The notes beneath the pieces were generated by a model, which had not been told where the DNA came from, did no database searches, and saw only the letters and a list, made by a program, of their open reading frames with translations. A stretch of 64,000 nt of DNA from contig NZ_BMPM01000003.1 of assembly GCF_014647595.1 (NCBI RefSeq), forward strand, positions 1 to 64,000. Reading direction: 5' to 3'. Position numbers and translations under genes: made by a program. Below are positions 29,100 through 35,969 of this stretch, piece after piece. This DNA is from Paenarthrobacter histidinolovorans. GTDB taxonomy: Bacteria > Actinomycetota > Actinomycetes > Actinomycetales > Micrococcaceae. Numbering within the stretch: position 1 is the first letter of the stretch; every line of letters starts with the position of its first letter.

Positions 29100-29546
29100 C
29101 TAGACCTTTTGCAGCGCCCCGAGGGCCCTTACCAGTGGCTCCAGTTCCGGCACGGCCTCAGCGGCCTCCAAGGCGGCGGCCAAGGTCTCGTCGTGAACGG
29201 GCTTGGCTGCTTCGAGGAGCTTTTGACCGGCGCCCGTCAGCTCCGTGTAGATCCCGCGCCGGTCGTCGGCGCACAGGATGCGGGTGAGCAGCCCCCGGTC
29301 TTCCAGGCGATTGACCAGGCGCGTCGTGGCGCTGCTGGAGAGGGCGGTGGCGCGGGCCAGCTGTTGCATCCGCATGTGCCAGCCGTCCTGGCGGCTCAGC
29401 GCATCCAGCACGGTGTACTCCACAACGGACAGTTCGTTGGACGCCTGGAGCGCCCGCTCCAGTTCCGCTTCGATGCTTCCGTGCAGGGCGGCAAGGGTCC
29501 GCCAACCCTGTGCCCGTACTTCTACGGCGTCATCCTTGATGCCCAT
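29100..29546 (-). CDS. MarR-family transcriptional regulator
   Basis: The protein has 148 aa, the typical MarR length. The winged helix is seen in residues about 40-105: LSVVEYTVLDALSRQDGWHMRMQQLA, then LSSSATTRLVNRLEDRGLLTR (recognition helix) and the wing CADDRRGIYTELT. The ATG at 29546 is preceded by AGGAG. It is divergent from an MFS efflux gene, a common repressor/efflux pairing. The shared gap holds strong repeats (29598-29654). Confidence 0.92.
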   Translation of the reverse strand: MGIKDDAVEVRAQGWRTLAALHGSIEAELERALQASNELSVVEYTVLDALSRQDGWHMRMQQLARATALSSSATTRLVNRLEDRGLLTRILCADDRRGIYTELTGAGQKLLEAAKPVHDETLAAALEAAEAVPELEPLVRALGALQKV

Positions 29547-29597
29547 GTCTGCTGTGCTCCTGCCTTGATGTTGAGTCGATCGCGGACGCCCGGAAAG

Positions 29598-29654
29598 TAG
29601 TTGCTTGCGCAAGTATCTAGCGTGTGCAACTATATATAGAGCGTCTGCAACTAT
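29598..29654. promoter_or_regulatory. MarR operator region between divergent genes
   Basis: A perfect palindrome CTTGCGCAAG (29604-29613) is followed by two direct repeats GCGT(G/C)TGCAACTAT at 29620-29633 and 29641-29654, exactly 21 bp apart. TAGTTGC at 29598-29604 is inverted relative to GCAACTA. The AT-rich TATATATAGA between the copies could be a -10 region. Confidence 0.65.
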
Positions 29655-29719
29655 TATTCTACGGTTCCCGGCGGCGCACTTCCACTTTCCAGGGGAACCG
29701 GTCATCTAAGGAGTTCCAC

Positions 29720-30928
29720 ATGCCCGCAGGGTTGATTGCCCTTGCCCTCGGCGGATTCGGTATCGGACTGACCGAATTCGTGATCATGGGCCTCTTGCCG
29801 GAGGTTGCCGCCGATTTCCACGTGAGCGAGGCTTCGGCGGGGTGGTTCATCTCCGGCTACGCCCTCAGCGTCACCGTCGGAGCCCTCCTCGTGACCGCCG
29901 CAGTGACACGGCTGCCCCGCAAACCGGTACTCATGGGCCTGCTAGTACTCTTCATCGCAGGCAATTTCCTCTCCGCAATTGCCGACAACTACTCAGCCAT
30001 GCTGCTCGGACGCATCGTCGCCGCTTTGTGCCACGGCGCCTTCTTCGGGATCGGCTCCGTGGTGGCTGCAAGCCTGGTGCCCGCGCATAAGAAGGCCGGC
30101 GCGATCGCGATCATGTTCACCGGGCTCACCGCGGCCAACGTCCTGGGTGTTCCGTTCGGGACGCTGCTGGGCCAGAACTTCGGCTGGCGTTCAACGTTCT
30201 GGGCCATTACCGTCATCGGCGTCGTGGCACTGCTCGGCATCGCATTCATGGTGCCCAAAGCCAGCACGGAGCCCACCAAGGGCCTTCGAAGCGAACTGGG
30301 TGCCTTCACGTCCGGTCAGGTGTGGTTGTCGATCATCGTCACCATCCTCGGCTTCGGCGGCATGTTCGGCGCCTTCACGTACATTGCCTTTACCCTTACC
30401 GAGGTCTCGGGATTTGAGTCAGGTGCCGTCCCATGGTTGCTGGTGCTGTTCGGGGGAGGCCTGTTCGTGGGCAACTTCCTGGGCGGCAAGGCTGCCGACA
30501 AAGCTCTGGACAGGTCACTCATCGTCATCCTGGCCGGTCTTGTGGTGGTCCTGGTCTTCTTCGCCCTGACCGCTTCCAGCAGCATTGCAACCCTGGTGTC
30601 CCTGGCCCTGATGGGCGGTTTCGGTTTCGCAACTGTTCCGGGCCTGCAGATGCGCGTGATGCACTTTGCCTCCACGGCGCCGACGCTGGCATCGGGCGCG
30701 AACATTGGTGCCTTCAACCTTGGCAACGCGCTGGGCGCATGGCTGGGCGGCGTCACCATCACCGCCGGTCTCGGCTACACCTCGCCCATCTGGGCAGGCG
30801 CAGGGATCACTGTTGCTGCCCTGCTGGTCATGATTGCCGCAGCTGCGGCCGCCAAGCGCGGGGGAGCGGCCGCGCCGGCGTCAACCCCCGACGTCGAACG
30901 CGAACCTGATGGGGCCACCGTCGCCTGA
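29720..30928 (+). CDS. MFS transporter, AraJ/DHA1 type
   Basis: The protein has 402 aa with about 12 membrane helices. The first helix LIALALGGFGIGLTEFVIMGLLPEVAADF and the following WFISGYALSVTVGALLVTAA are typical of AraJ/PbuE-like drug or sugar efflux carriers. Loop 2-3 has RLPRKPVLMGLL and loop 4-5 contains HGAFFGIG. The ATG at 29720 follows AAGGAG. The substrate is unknown. It is probably repressed by the divergent MarR protein. Confidence 0.9.
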   Translation: MPAGLIALALGGFGIGLTEFVIMGLLPEVAADFHVSEASAGWFISGYALSVTVGALLVTAAVTRLPRKPVLMGLLVLFIAGNFLSAIADNYSAMLLGRIVAALCHGAFFGIGSVVAASLVPAHKKAGAIAIMFTGLTAANVLGVPFGTLLGQNFGWRSTFWAITVIGVVALLGIAFMVPKASTEPTKGLRSELGAFTSGQVWLSIIVTILGFGGMFGAFTYIAFTLTEVSGFESGAVPWLLVLFGGGLFVGNFLGGKAADKALDRSLIVILAGLVVVLVFFALTASSSIATLVSLALMGGFGFATVPGLQMRVMHFASTAPTLASGANIGAFNLGNALGAWLGGVTITAGLGYTSPIWAGAGITVAALLVMIAAAAAAKRGGAAAPASTPDVEREPDGATVA

Positions 30929-30948
30929 CGCCGGCCGCAGCCATGACA

Positions 30949-30981
30949 ATGCCCGCCGCGGACGTCCGTGGCGGGCATTTT
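30949..30981. terminator. Bidirectional terminator
   Basis: AATGCCCGCCGCGGA / TCCGTGGCGGGCATT form a near-perfect stem with a 2-nt loop, followed by TTC, between the MFS gene (+) and a convergent membrane-protein gene (-). Confidence 0.9.
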
Positions 30982-30987
30982 CGTGTC

Positions 30988-31575
30988 CTACTGGGTGGGC
31001 GAGGGGTTCTGCGCCTCCGGTTCAGCGTTTCTGTTGTTGTTGGCCTTGATGCGTTCGTTCTCCGCTTGCCTCAGGGCCTTCACCTGTTTGCCCCGACGCC
31101 GCCAGATCGACCACATGATTGTCACCGCAATGAAGACAACTACCGCGGCCACGGCGGAGATGGCCGTCCAGGTGGTGAAGAAGCCCGCATCCACACTGAG
31201 GGTCCGCTGGCCTGCGTGGGCTGATTCCGTTGAACCGAACACAATTCCGGCGGTGAGCAGATTGGGCGTGGCAAAGGCGACCGCCACCAACACAATCACT
31301 GCCTTCCAGGGCCAGCCAACTGCTTTCCGCGTGGCCTGCCACGCCACCAGCAGTGGAATAAAAGTAAATACGAAGCCGTAAAACATGCCGACCAGCACAC
31401 TGGCGCCAAGGTCACGCCTGATTTGTCCGGCGATGACATCGGACCACCACCTGGGAAGAATTGCCCCAAGAATGAACCAGGCGGCCACGGCGACCAGCAA
31501 AAACACGAGGACCAGGATTATTTTGGCGCCCCGATTGCTCTTTTTCGCAGCTGGTACTTGTGCTTGTTCAGTCAT
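30988..31575 (-). CDS. Membrane protein of unknown function
   Basis: The protein has 195 aa. Four likely membrane helices are at about 18-40 (IILVLVFLLVAVAAWFILGAIL), 60-80 (VLVGMFYGFVFTFIPLLVAW), 90-115 (WKAVIVLVAVAFATPNLLTAGIVFG) and 130-155 (TTWTAISAVAAVVVFIAVTIMWSI). A basic, then Asn/Glu-rich tail follows. I recognise no family. It is divergent from gcvH, with 117 nt between. Confidence 0.8.
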   Translation of the reverse strand: MTEQAQVPAAKKSNRGAKIILVLVFLLVAVAAWFILGAILPRWWSDVIAGQIRRDLGASVLVGMFYGFVFTFIPLLVAWQATRKAVGWPWKAVIVLVAVAFATPNLLTAGIVFGSTESAHAGQRTLSVDAGFFTTWTAISAVAAVVVFIAVTIMWSIWRRRGKQVKALRQAENERIKANNNRNAEPEAQNPSPTQ

Positions 31576-31621
31576 GGGTCAATCATGGCAGAGACCCCAT
31601 CAGGCGCAGGGGAATTGTGCC

Positions 31622-31627
31622 TATACT
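31622..31627 (+). promoter_or_regulatory. Candidate -10 box for gcvH
   Basis: TATACT lies 66 nt before the gcvH start, with a TG two bases upstream (near-extended -10). No good -35 is visible, and there is no glycine-riboswitch-like core in the leader. Confidence 0.4.
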
Positions 31628-31692
31628 TTCAGCGGTGGCCAGCTGCGCAGGCCGCCGTCGAGGTTCGTCATTGTCCCGATGAAAGGCCACCC

Positions 31693-32079
31693 GTGAGCAA
31701 TATTCCAGAAGAACTTTCCTACACCGCAGAACACGAGTGGGTTACCGCTCCGGATTCCGACGGCGTCGTGCGCATTGGCATTACCGACTTCGCCCAGGAC
31801 GCGCTGGGTGATGTGGTCTACGCACAGATGCCTGAGCCGGGGACAAAAGTCACCGGCAATGAGGTTGTTGGAGAAGTCGAATCGACCAAGAGCGTCAGCG
31901 ACATCTACGCTCCGGTTTCCGGAGAGGTCACCAATCGCAATGACGCTTTGGATACCGACCCCGCTCTGATTAACTCCGACCCGTACGGCGAAGGTTGGCT
32001 CATTGAAGTAAAGCTCGCAGAACCTGACGCAGTGGATTCCCTGCTCAGTGCATCGGAGTACGAACAACAGGTAGGCTAA
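31693..32079 (+). CDS. gcvH: Glycine cleavage system H protein
   Basis: The protein has 128 aa. It carries the lipoyl-bound aminomethyl group between the P, T and L proteins. The lipoylated Lys is K66 in GEVESTKSVSDIYAPVSG. The GTG at 31693 follows AAAGG. The other gcv genes are not in this window. The pairing with the FHA protein gene just downstream is conserved in Actinobacteria. Confidence 0.96.
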   Translation: MSNIPEELSYTAEHEWVTAPDSDGVVRIGITDFAQDALGDVVYAQMPEPGTKVTGNEVVGEVESTKSVSDIYAPVSGEVTNRNDALDTDPALINSDPYGEGWLIEVKLAEPDAVDSLLSASEYEQQVG

Positions 32080-32085
32080 AGTTAT

Positions 32086-32199
32086 CTGGCCCGCCAGGCT
32101 GTTTTCCCATTACCGGGGAAATGGAAGGGCGGGCCAGCAACCGATTTGCCCGGCGGTACCGGGATGCGGAAGTTGCTGGCAGGGTATGGAACTGCCAGC
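32086..32199 (+). other. Structured leader with two hairpins before garA
   Basis: CTGGCCCGCC (32086-32095) pairs with GGCGGGCCAG (32128-32137), with an inner stem TTTCCC/GGGAAA (32103-32108, 32116-32121). A second hairpin GCTGGCAG/CTGCCAGC (32175-32182, 32192-32199) ends 5 nt before the GAGGAGG ribosome site of garA. No T-tract follows, so it may be an RNA processing or stability element and not a terminator. Confidence 0.6.
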
Positions 32200-32217
32200 G
32201 GATGAGGAGGAAATTCC

Positions 32218-32694
32218 ATGGTTGGCGGCGAACAGAATCAAGCCAATGTCGGGAACGGCGCGGAGGAACAGCCGACGTCGGAGACCACCTCAATCAGCAT
32301 CACGCCAACGTGGGACGAGCCAAGCATTGCCCCCAAGCTGGCTCCTGAAGAGCGTGCATCCGTGGACGCACTGCCGCCTAACTCGGCCTTGCTCATTGCG
32401 CACAGCGGACCCAATGCTGGAGCCCGTTTCCTGCTGGATGCCGACACCACCACTGCCGGCCGGCACCCTGACGCGGACATCTTCCTGGACGATGTCACGG
32501 TTTCCCGCAAGCACGTGCAGTTCATCCGCACCGCGTCGGGATTCGAACTCGTGGACATGGGCAGCCTCAACGGTACGTATGTCAACCATGACCGCGTTGA
32601 CCGCGTGCAGCTCAAGAGCGGCAACGAGGTTCAGATCGGTAAGTTCCGGTTGACCTACTACATCAGCCCTGTCCGCCCAGCAGGCCAAGTCTGA
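32218..32694 (+). CDS. garA: FHA-domain metabolic switch protein (GarA/OdhI type)
   Basis: The protein has 158 aa. The N-terminal tail holds ETTS at residues 22-25, which in GarA/OdhI is the Thr pair phosphorylated by PknG/PknB-type kinases. The FHA domain (about 55-150) has the phosphopeptide-binding residues R82 (GRHP), S96 and H99 (SRKH) and N118 (GSLNGT). In mycobacteria and corynebacteria the unphosphorylated form inhibits 2-oxoglutarate dehydrogenase and tunes glutamate metabolism. The gcvH-garA-ftsR order is conserved. Ribosome site GAGGAGG precedes the ATG. Confidence 0.92.
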   Translation: MVGGEQNQANVGNGAEEQPTSETTSISITPTWDEPSIAPKLAPEERASVDALPPNSALLIAHSGPNAGARFLLDADTTTAGRHPDADIFLDDVTVSRKHVQFIRTASGFELVDMGSLNGTYVNHDRVDRVQLKSGNEVQIGKFRLTYYISPVRPAGQV

Positions 32695-32708
32695 CGGGGA
32701 ACCTGCCT

Positions 32709-33431
32709 GTGGCTATTGCCCAGCCGGACCGTCGCGGACCGCAGGTCCTGAACATCGGGGAAGTCCTCGCCCAACTGAGCGATGACTTCCCTGGAATGAC
32801 TGCGTCCAAGATCCGCTTCCTGGAGGAAAAGGGCCTCATCAATCCGAAGAGGACCCCTGCCGGATACAGGCAGTACGCGGACAGTGACGTGGAGCGTCTG
32901 CGCTTCGTCCTTGCCCTGCAGCGGGACCAGTACCTGCCGCTGAAGGTCATCAAGGACTACCTCGACGCAATCGACCGCGGTGAGCGGCCGGAGAACCTTC
33001 CCCCGGGGGTCACCGTCTCGCCGAGGGTCGTCTCGCCGGAGATGGCGGCGGAGATGCAAGGACGCGCCCGTGCCCTGAGCGAGGAGCAATTGCGTGCCGA
33101 ATCCGGTGCCAGCGTGCCATTGCTGGAATCGCTCCTGAGCTTCGGGTTGATCTCCCATGTCGGTGGCAAGTTTGACGAACATGCACTCCAGGTGGCCAGG
33201 GCATGCGTTCAGTTGGAGGGCCATGGCCTTGAGCCCCGGCACCTTCGTCCCTTCCAGGCTGCAGCCGAACGGGAGTTCGGCTTGGTCGAAAGGGCGGTCG
33301 CGCCGTTGACATCACGGCGTGATGCAGCATCCCAGGCAAGGGCTGCGGACGCCGCGCGCGAGATCAGCGAGCTCTGCCTCACCCTCCACCGGGCCCTCGT
33401 CCACGACCGAATCTCCCGGATGGACAGCTGA
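32709..33431 (+). CDS. ftsR: MerR-family regulator FtsR
   Basis: The protein has 240 aa. The MerR helix-turn-helix and wing cover residues about 14-85: LNIGEVLAQLSDDFPGMTASKIRFLEEKGLINPKRT and YRQYADSDVERLRFVLALQRDQYLPLKVIKDYLD. The C-terminal effector region is not a known ligand domain. In Corynebacterium the corresponding protein activates ftsZ expression; orthology rests on the garA neighbourhood. GTG start; its stop overlaps the next ATG by 1 nt. Confidence 0.88.
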   Translation: MAIAQPDRRGPQVLNIGEVLAQLSDDFPGMTASKIRFLEEKGLINPKRTPAGYRQYADSDVERLRFVLALQRDQYLPLKVIKDYLDAIDRGERPENLPPGVTVSPRVVSPEMAAEMQGRARALSEEQLRAESGASVPLLESLLSFGLISHVGGKFDEHALQVARACVQLEGHGLEPRHLRPFQAAAEREFGLVERAVAPLTSRRDAASQARAADAAREISELCLTLHRALVHDRISRMDS

Positions 33432-33934
33432 TGATCGAAGTGGAAATCGTCGGTGTACGGATCGAACTGCCGTCCAACCAGCCGTTGGTGCTCCTGCGCG
33501 AACTCAATGGTGAACGGCATGTGCCGATCTGGATAGGCACGCCGGAAGCCAGTGCCATTGCCCTCGCCCAGCAGGGCGTGGTCCCTCCTCGCCCCATGAC
33601 GCATGATCTCCTGATCGATGTCGTGGAATCGTTGGGGCACACGATCATCAGCGTGAACATCGTGGCGGTAGAGGACAACATCTTTTATGGTCAGTTGCAG
33701 TTCGACGACGGCACGGTGGTCAGTTCCCGCGCGTCGGACGCCCTCGCCTTGGCCCTTCGGGCCAAATGCCGTATCTGGTGCGCTGACGCTGTCATGGAAG
33801 AGGCAGGTGTCCGGATCACCGAACACGATGAAGGCGAGGATTCGGAGCCGGACCCCACAGTGGACGAGGAGCGTGAAATGCGCCGCTTCCGTGAGTTCCT
33901 TGATGATGTGGAACCCGAAGATTTCGAAGGCTGA
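33431..33934 (+). CDS. DUF151 / bifunctional nuclease-like protein
   Basis: The protein has 167 aa. The whole N-terminal 130 residues match the DUF151 (bifunctional nuclease) pattern: VPIWIGTPEASAIALAQQGV, RPMTHDLLIDVVESLG and the SRASDALALALRAKCRIW segment. The C-terminal 35 residues are very acidic. Nuclease activity was reported for a plant member, but the bacterial role is not settled. It is tightly coupled to ftsR (TGATG overlap). Confidence 0.88.
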   Translation: MIEVEIVGVRIELPSNQPLVLLRELNGERHVPIWIGTPEASAIALAQQGVVPPRPMTHDLLIDVVESLGHTIISVNIVAVEDNIFYGQLQFDDGTVVSSRASDALALALRAKCRIWCADAVMEEAGVRITEHDEGEDSEPDPTVDEEREMRRFREFLDDVEPEDFEG

Positions 33935-33936
33935 AA

Positions 33937-33961
33937 CACCCTCAACCTAAAGTTGAGGGTG
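33937..33961. promoter_or_regulatory. MerR-type dyad before the second MerR gene
   Basis: CACCCTCAAC-CTAAA-GTTGAGGGTG is a perfect 10-bp inverted repeat around a 5-nt centre, starting 3 nt after the DUF151 stop. It resembles MerR/SoxR-type operators (CCTCAA...TTGAGG). It could also fold as a terminator, although no T-tract follows. Confidence 0.5.
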
Positions 33962-33985
33962 AAAGTTTCGACACGACGGGATTTT

Positions 33986-34027
33986 GGGCCCAGGGTCTTT
34001 GACCTGGGCCCCTCACGGGCCTAACGT
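33986..34027 (+). promoter_or_regulatory. Promoter overlapped by a GC hairpin
   Basis: TTGACC (33999-34004), a 17-nt spacer and TAACGT (34022-34027) form a good promoter for the MerR gene at 34170. The -35 box lies inside a 9-bp hairpin (GGGCCCAGG, 33986-33994, with CCTGGGCCC, 34003-34011). The transcript would have a leader of about 135 nt. Confidence 0.55.
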
Positions 34028-34169
34028 CGAAGTATCAAGTTCCCGTTGCATACACTGCCTGCGCAAGTCACACTGGAAGGTGCCGACTTGCGGGAATTAC
34101 ACTGCTGCATTTTGTTGTTGTGTCAGGGGTATGCACCGTCCCCAAGGGAGCTGAGAACAAGGAGGTCAC

Positions 34170-34763
34170 GTGAGTCCGAAAGGCGAAGCAGGCGAGCTGA
34201 AGCAGCCCTCTGCCGGCATTGCTGCGCCCGCATCCGGCGCCCAAGGTCTACTCTTCACAGAGGATCTTCCCGTGCTGGACGAGGACGCGGGATACCGCGG
34301 CCCCACCGCATGCAAAGCGGCAGGCATCACCTACCGCCAACTGGACTACTGGGCACGCACAGGACTTGTTGAACCCGCTGTTCGAGGCGCTGCCGGCTCC
34401 GGATCACAGCGGCTCTACGGATTCCGCGACATCCTGGTTCTCAAAGTGGTCAAGCGTCTCCTTGATACCGGCGTATCACTCCAGCAGATCCGGACCGCCG
34501 TGGAGCACCTTCGCGAACGTGGCGTGGAGGACCTCGCGCAGATCACCCTGATGAGCGACGGCGCCAGTGTCTACGAATGTACCTCCGCAGATGAGGTCAT
34601 CGACCTCGTGCAGGGCGGTCAAGGAGTCTTCGGCATAGCCGTTGGCCGCGTATGGCGGGAAGTTGAGGGCAGCTTGGCCGCGTTGCCGAGCGAGCACGCC
34701 GCCGAGCAATCCTTTCCCGACGACGAACTGAGCAAGCGCCGCGTAGCCCGCCGCATAGGCTAG
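34170..34763 (+). CDS. MerR-family regulator, second copy
   Basis: The protein has 197 aa. After 40 non-conserved residues the MerR fold begins: GYRGPTACKAAGITYRQLDYWARTGLVEPAVR, then QRLYGFRDILVLKVVKRLLDTGVSLQQIRTAVEHLRERG. The C-terminal part (about 125-175) is a short conserved sensor-like region without Cys. The GTG start has a perfect AAGGAGG site (34160-34166). It is the usual partner of garA-ftsR-DUF151 in Actinobacteria and likely a housekeeping regulator. Targets unknown. Confidence 0.9.
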   Translation: MSPKGEAGELKQPSAGIAAPASGAQGLLFTEDLPVLDEDAGYRGPTACKAAGITYRQLDYWARTGLVEPAVRGAAGSGSQRLYGFRDILVLKVVKRLLDTGVSLQQIRTAVEHLRERGVEDLAQITLMSDGASVYECTSADEVIDLVQGGQGVFGIAVGRVWREVEGSLAALPSEHAAEQSFPDDELSKRRVARRIG

Positions 34764-34782
34764 GCAGCCGCCCCATGACATA

Positions 34783-34817
34783 AAGAAAGCCTCTTCCCGG
34801 CAGGGAAGGGGCTTTCT
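34783..34817. terminator. Terminator between MerR gene and parA-like gene
   Basis: AAGAAAGCC-CTTCCC pairs with GGGAAGGGGCTTTCTT around GGCA. It serves the MerR gene and possibly the convergent gene on the other strand. Confidence 0.88.
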
Positions 34818-34856
34818 TGTGTGCAGGCCAGGTCGTTGATATGAGGCAGGTGCCCG

Positions 34857-35666
34857 TCAGACTTGACGGCGTTCCCTGGGTGAACCCTGCCCTTCAAGAA
34901 GGCTCTCAAGCAGGGCGTCGAAGAGTTTGGCCGCGTTCTTCGCCGAATCTCCCGGCCAGTGGTGGACAGAATGCGCCGCGCCTTGGATCTGCTGCCAGTT
35001 CGCCTGTTCCGGAATGTGCGGCGTCAACAGCAGCTCGCCGAACATGGACTCCATTTCGGCCAGGCGGAATGTGTGCTCGGCTGATCCACTGCGCACGCGG
35101 TTGGCTACGATGCCTGCCGGGGCCAGGTTGGGTGCGAATTCCTGGCGGAACAGTTGAATGGCCCTCATGGTCCGTTCGGTGCCCGCAACGGAGAACAGTC
35201 CGGGCTCGGCCACGAGTACTACGCGGTCGCTGGCGCTCCAGGCCATACGAGTCAATCCGTTCAGGGACGGAGGGCAGTCCACCAGCACCAACTCATAGTT
35301 GGTGGTGCCGGCCAGGACTGTGGAGAGCCTGCGGAGGTCGCGGCGGCCGAGGTCCGGGCGGTCATAGATTCCGGTGAAGGCTGAGCCTACTGCGACATCC
35401 AAGGTGCCGTTGCTGGAACCGTTGGAGACCCAGCTGCTGCCTGCGACGTTGTCCTGGAGCCTGGCGCGCCGGGGGCTTTTCAGCATCCGCCCGATGTCCT
35501 GCTGGCTGCCGGGTTGAACACCGAGTGCCGTCGTGGCGTCGGCATGGGGATCGAGGTCCACCACCAAGGTAGGTATGCCGGCAGCGAGGGCCGCGGACGC
35601 CAGACCGGTGGTCACGGACGTCTTTCCCACTCCACCTTTGAGGCTGCTGATGCTGACTACTTGCAC
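34857..35666 (-). CDS. Orphan ParA/MinD-like ATPase
   Basis: The protein has 269 aa. The deviant Walker A is SLKGGVGKTS near the N-terminus, with VVDLDPHADATTAL and the Walker B segment ELVLVDCPPSLNGLTRMAW. There is no ParB, partner gene or DNA-binding extension, so the cargo is unknown. It differs clearly from the scpA-linked ATPase at 20831 (for example DPHADAT versus DPQGALS). The start is uncertain: GTG 35666 or TTG 35678. Confidence 0.85.
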   Translation of the reverse strand: MQVVSISSLKGGVGKTSVTTGLASAALAAGIPTLVVDLDPHADATTALGVQPGSQQDIGRMLKSPRRARLQDNVAGSSWVSNGSSNGTLDVAVGSAFTGIYDRPDLGRRDLRRLSTVLAGTTNYELVLVDCPPSLNGLTRMAWSASDRVVLVAEPGLFSVAGTERTMRAIQLFRQEFAPNLAPAGIVANRVRSGSAEHTFRLAEMESMFGELLLTPHIPEQANWQQIQGAAHSVHHWPGDSAKNAAKLFDALLESLLEGQGSPRERRQV

Positions 35667-35969
35667 TTGAAAACCCAAAACCTAACGCCGGTTGCCGTAT
35701 CGCGCTCATTCGCCTCCGGAATCACCGGAGCCGGGGCTTGCCGAAGCCCCCTCAACATCATATGGTGCTTCGGCATCGAATCCCGCTTTCTACGCGCCCG
35801 GCCGGGGGAGATCGCCGTGGGCAATAGCATGCCGTTTGATCGCGCGCACGCATATACAGCCCACATGACGATTCCTTTGTGATGGTTGCCACAAAGATTT
35901 GTGTTTGATGCTGGCGGCACTACACACTGTGACCACCGACCGATCCACCCGCAATGATGCAGGAGAAGT
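35667..35969. other. Intergenic region before pyc
   Basis: About 300 nt separate the divergent ParA-like and pyc genes. No ORF of quality is present. TTGATG at 35905-35910 is a possible -35 box, but no convincing -10 follows at the right distance. AGGAGAAG just before 35970 is the pyc ribosome site. Confidence 0.6.

Noticed and set aside
31576..31692. Possible glycine riboswitch before gcvH
   Set aside because: The leader is about 60 nt, too short, and lacks the conserved glycine aptamer core.
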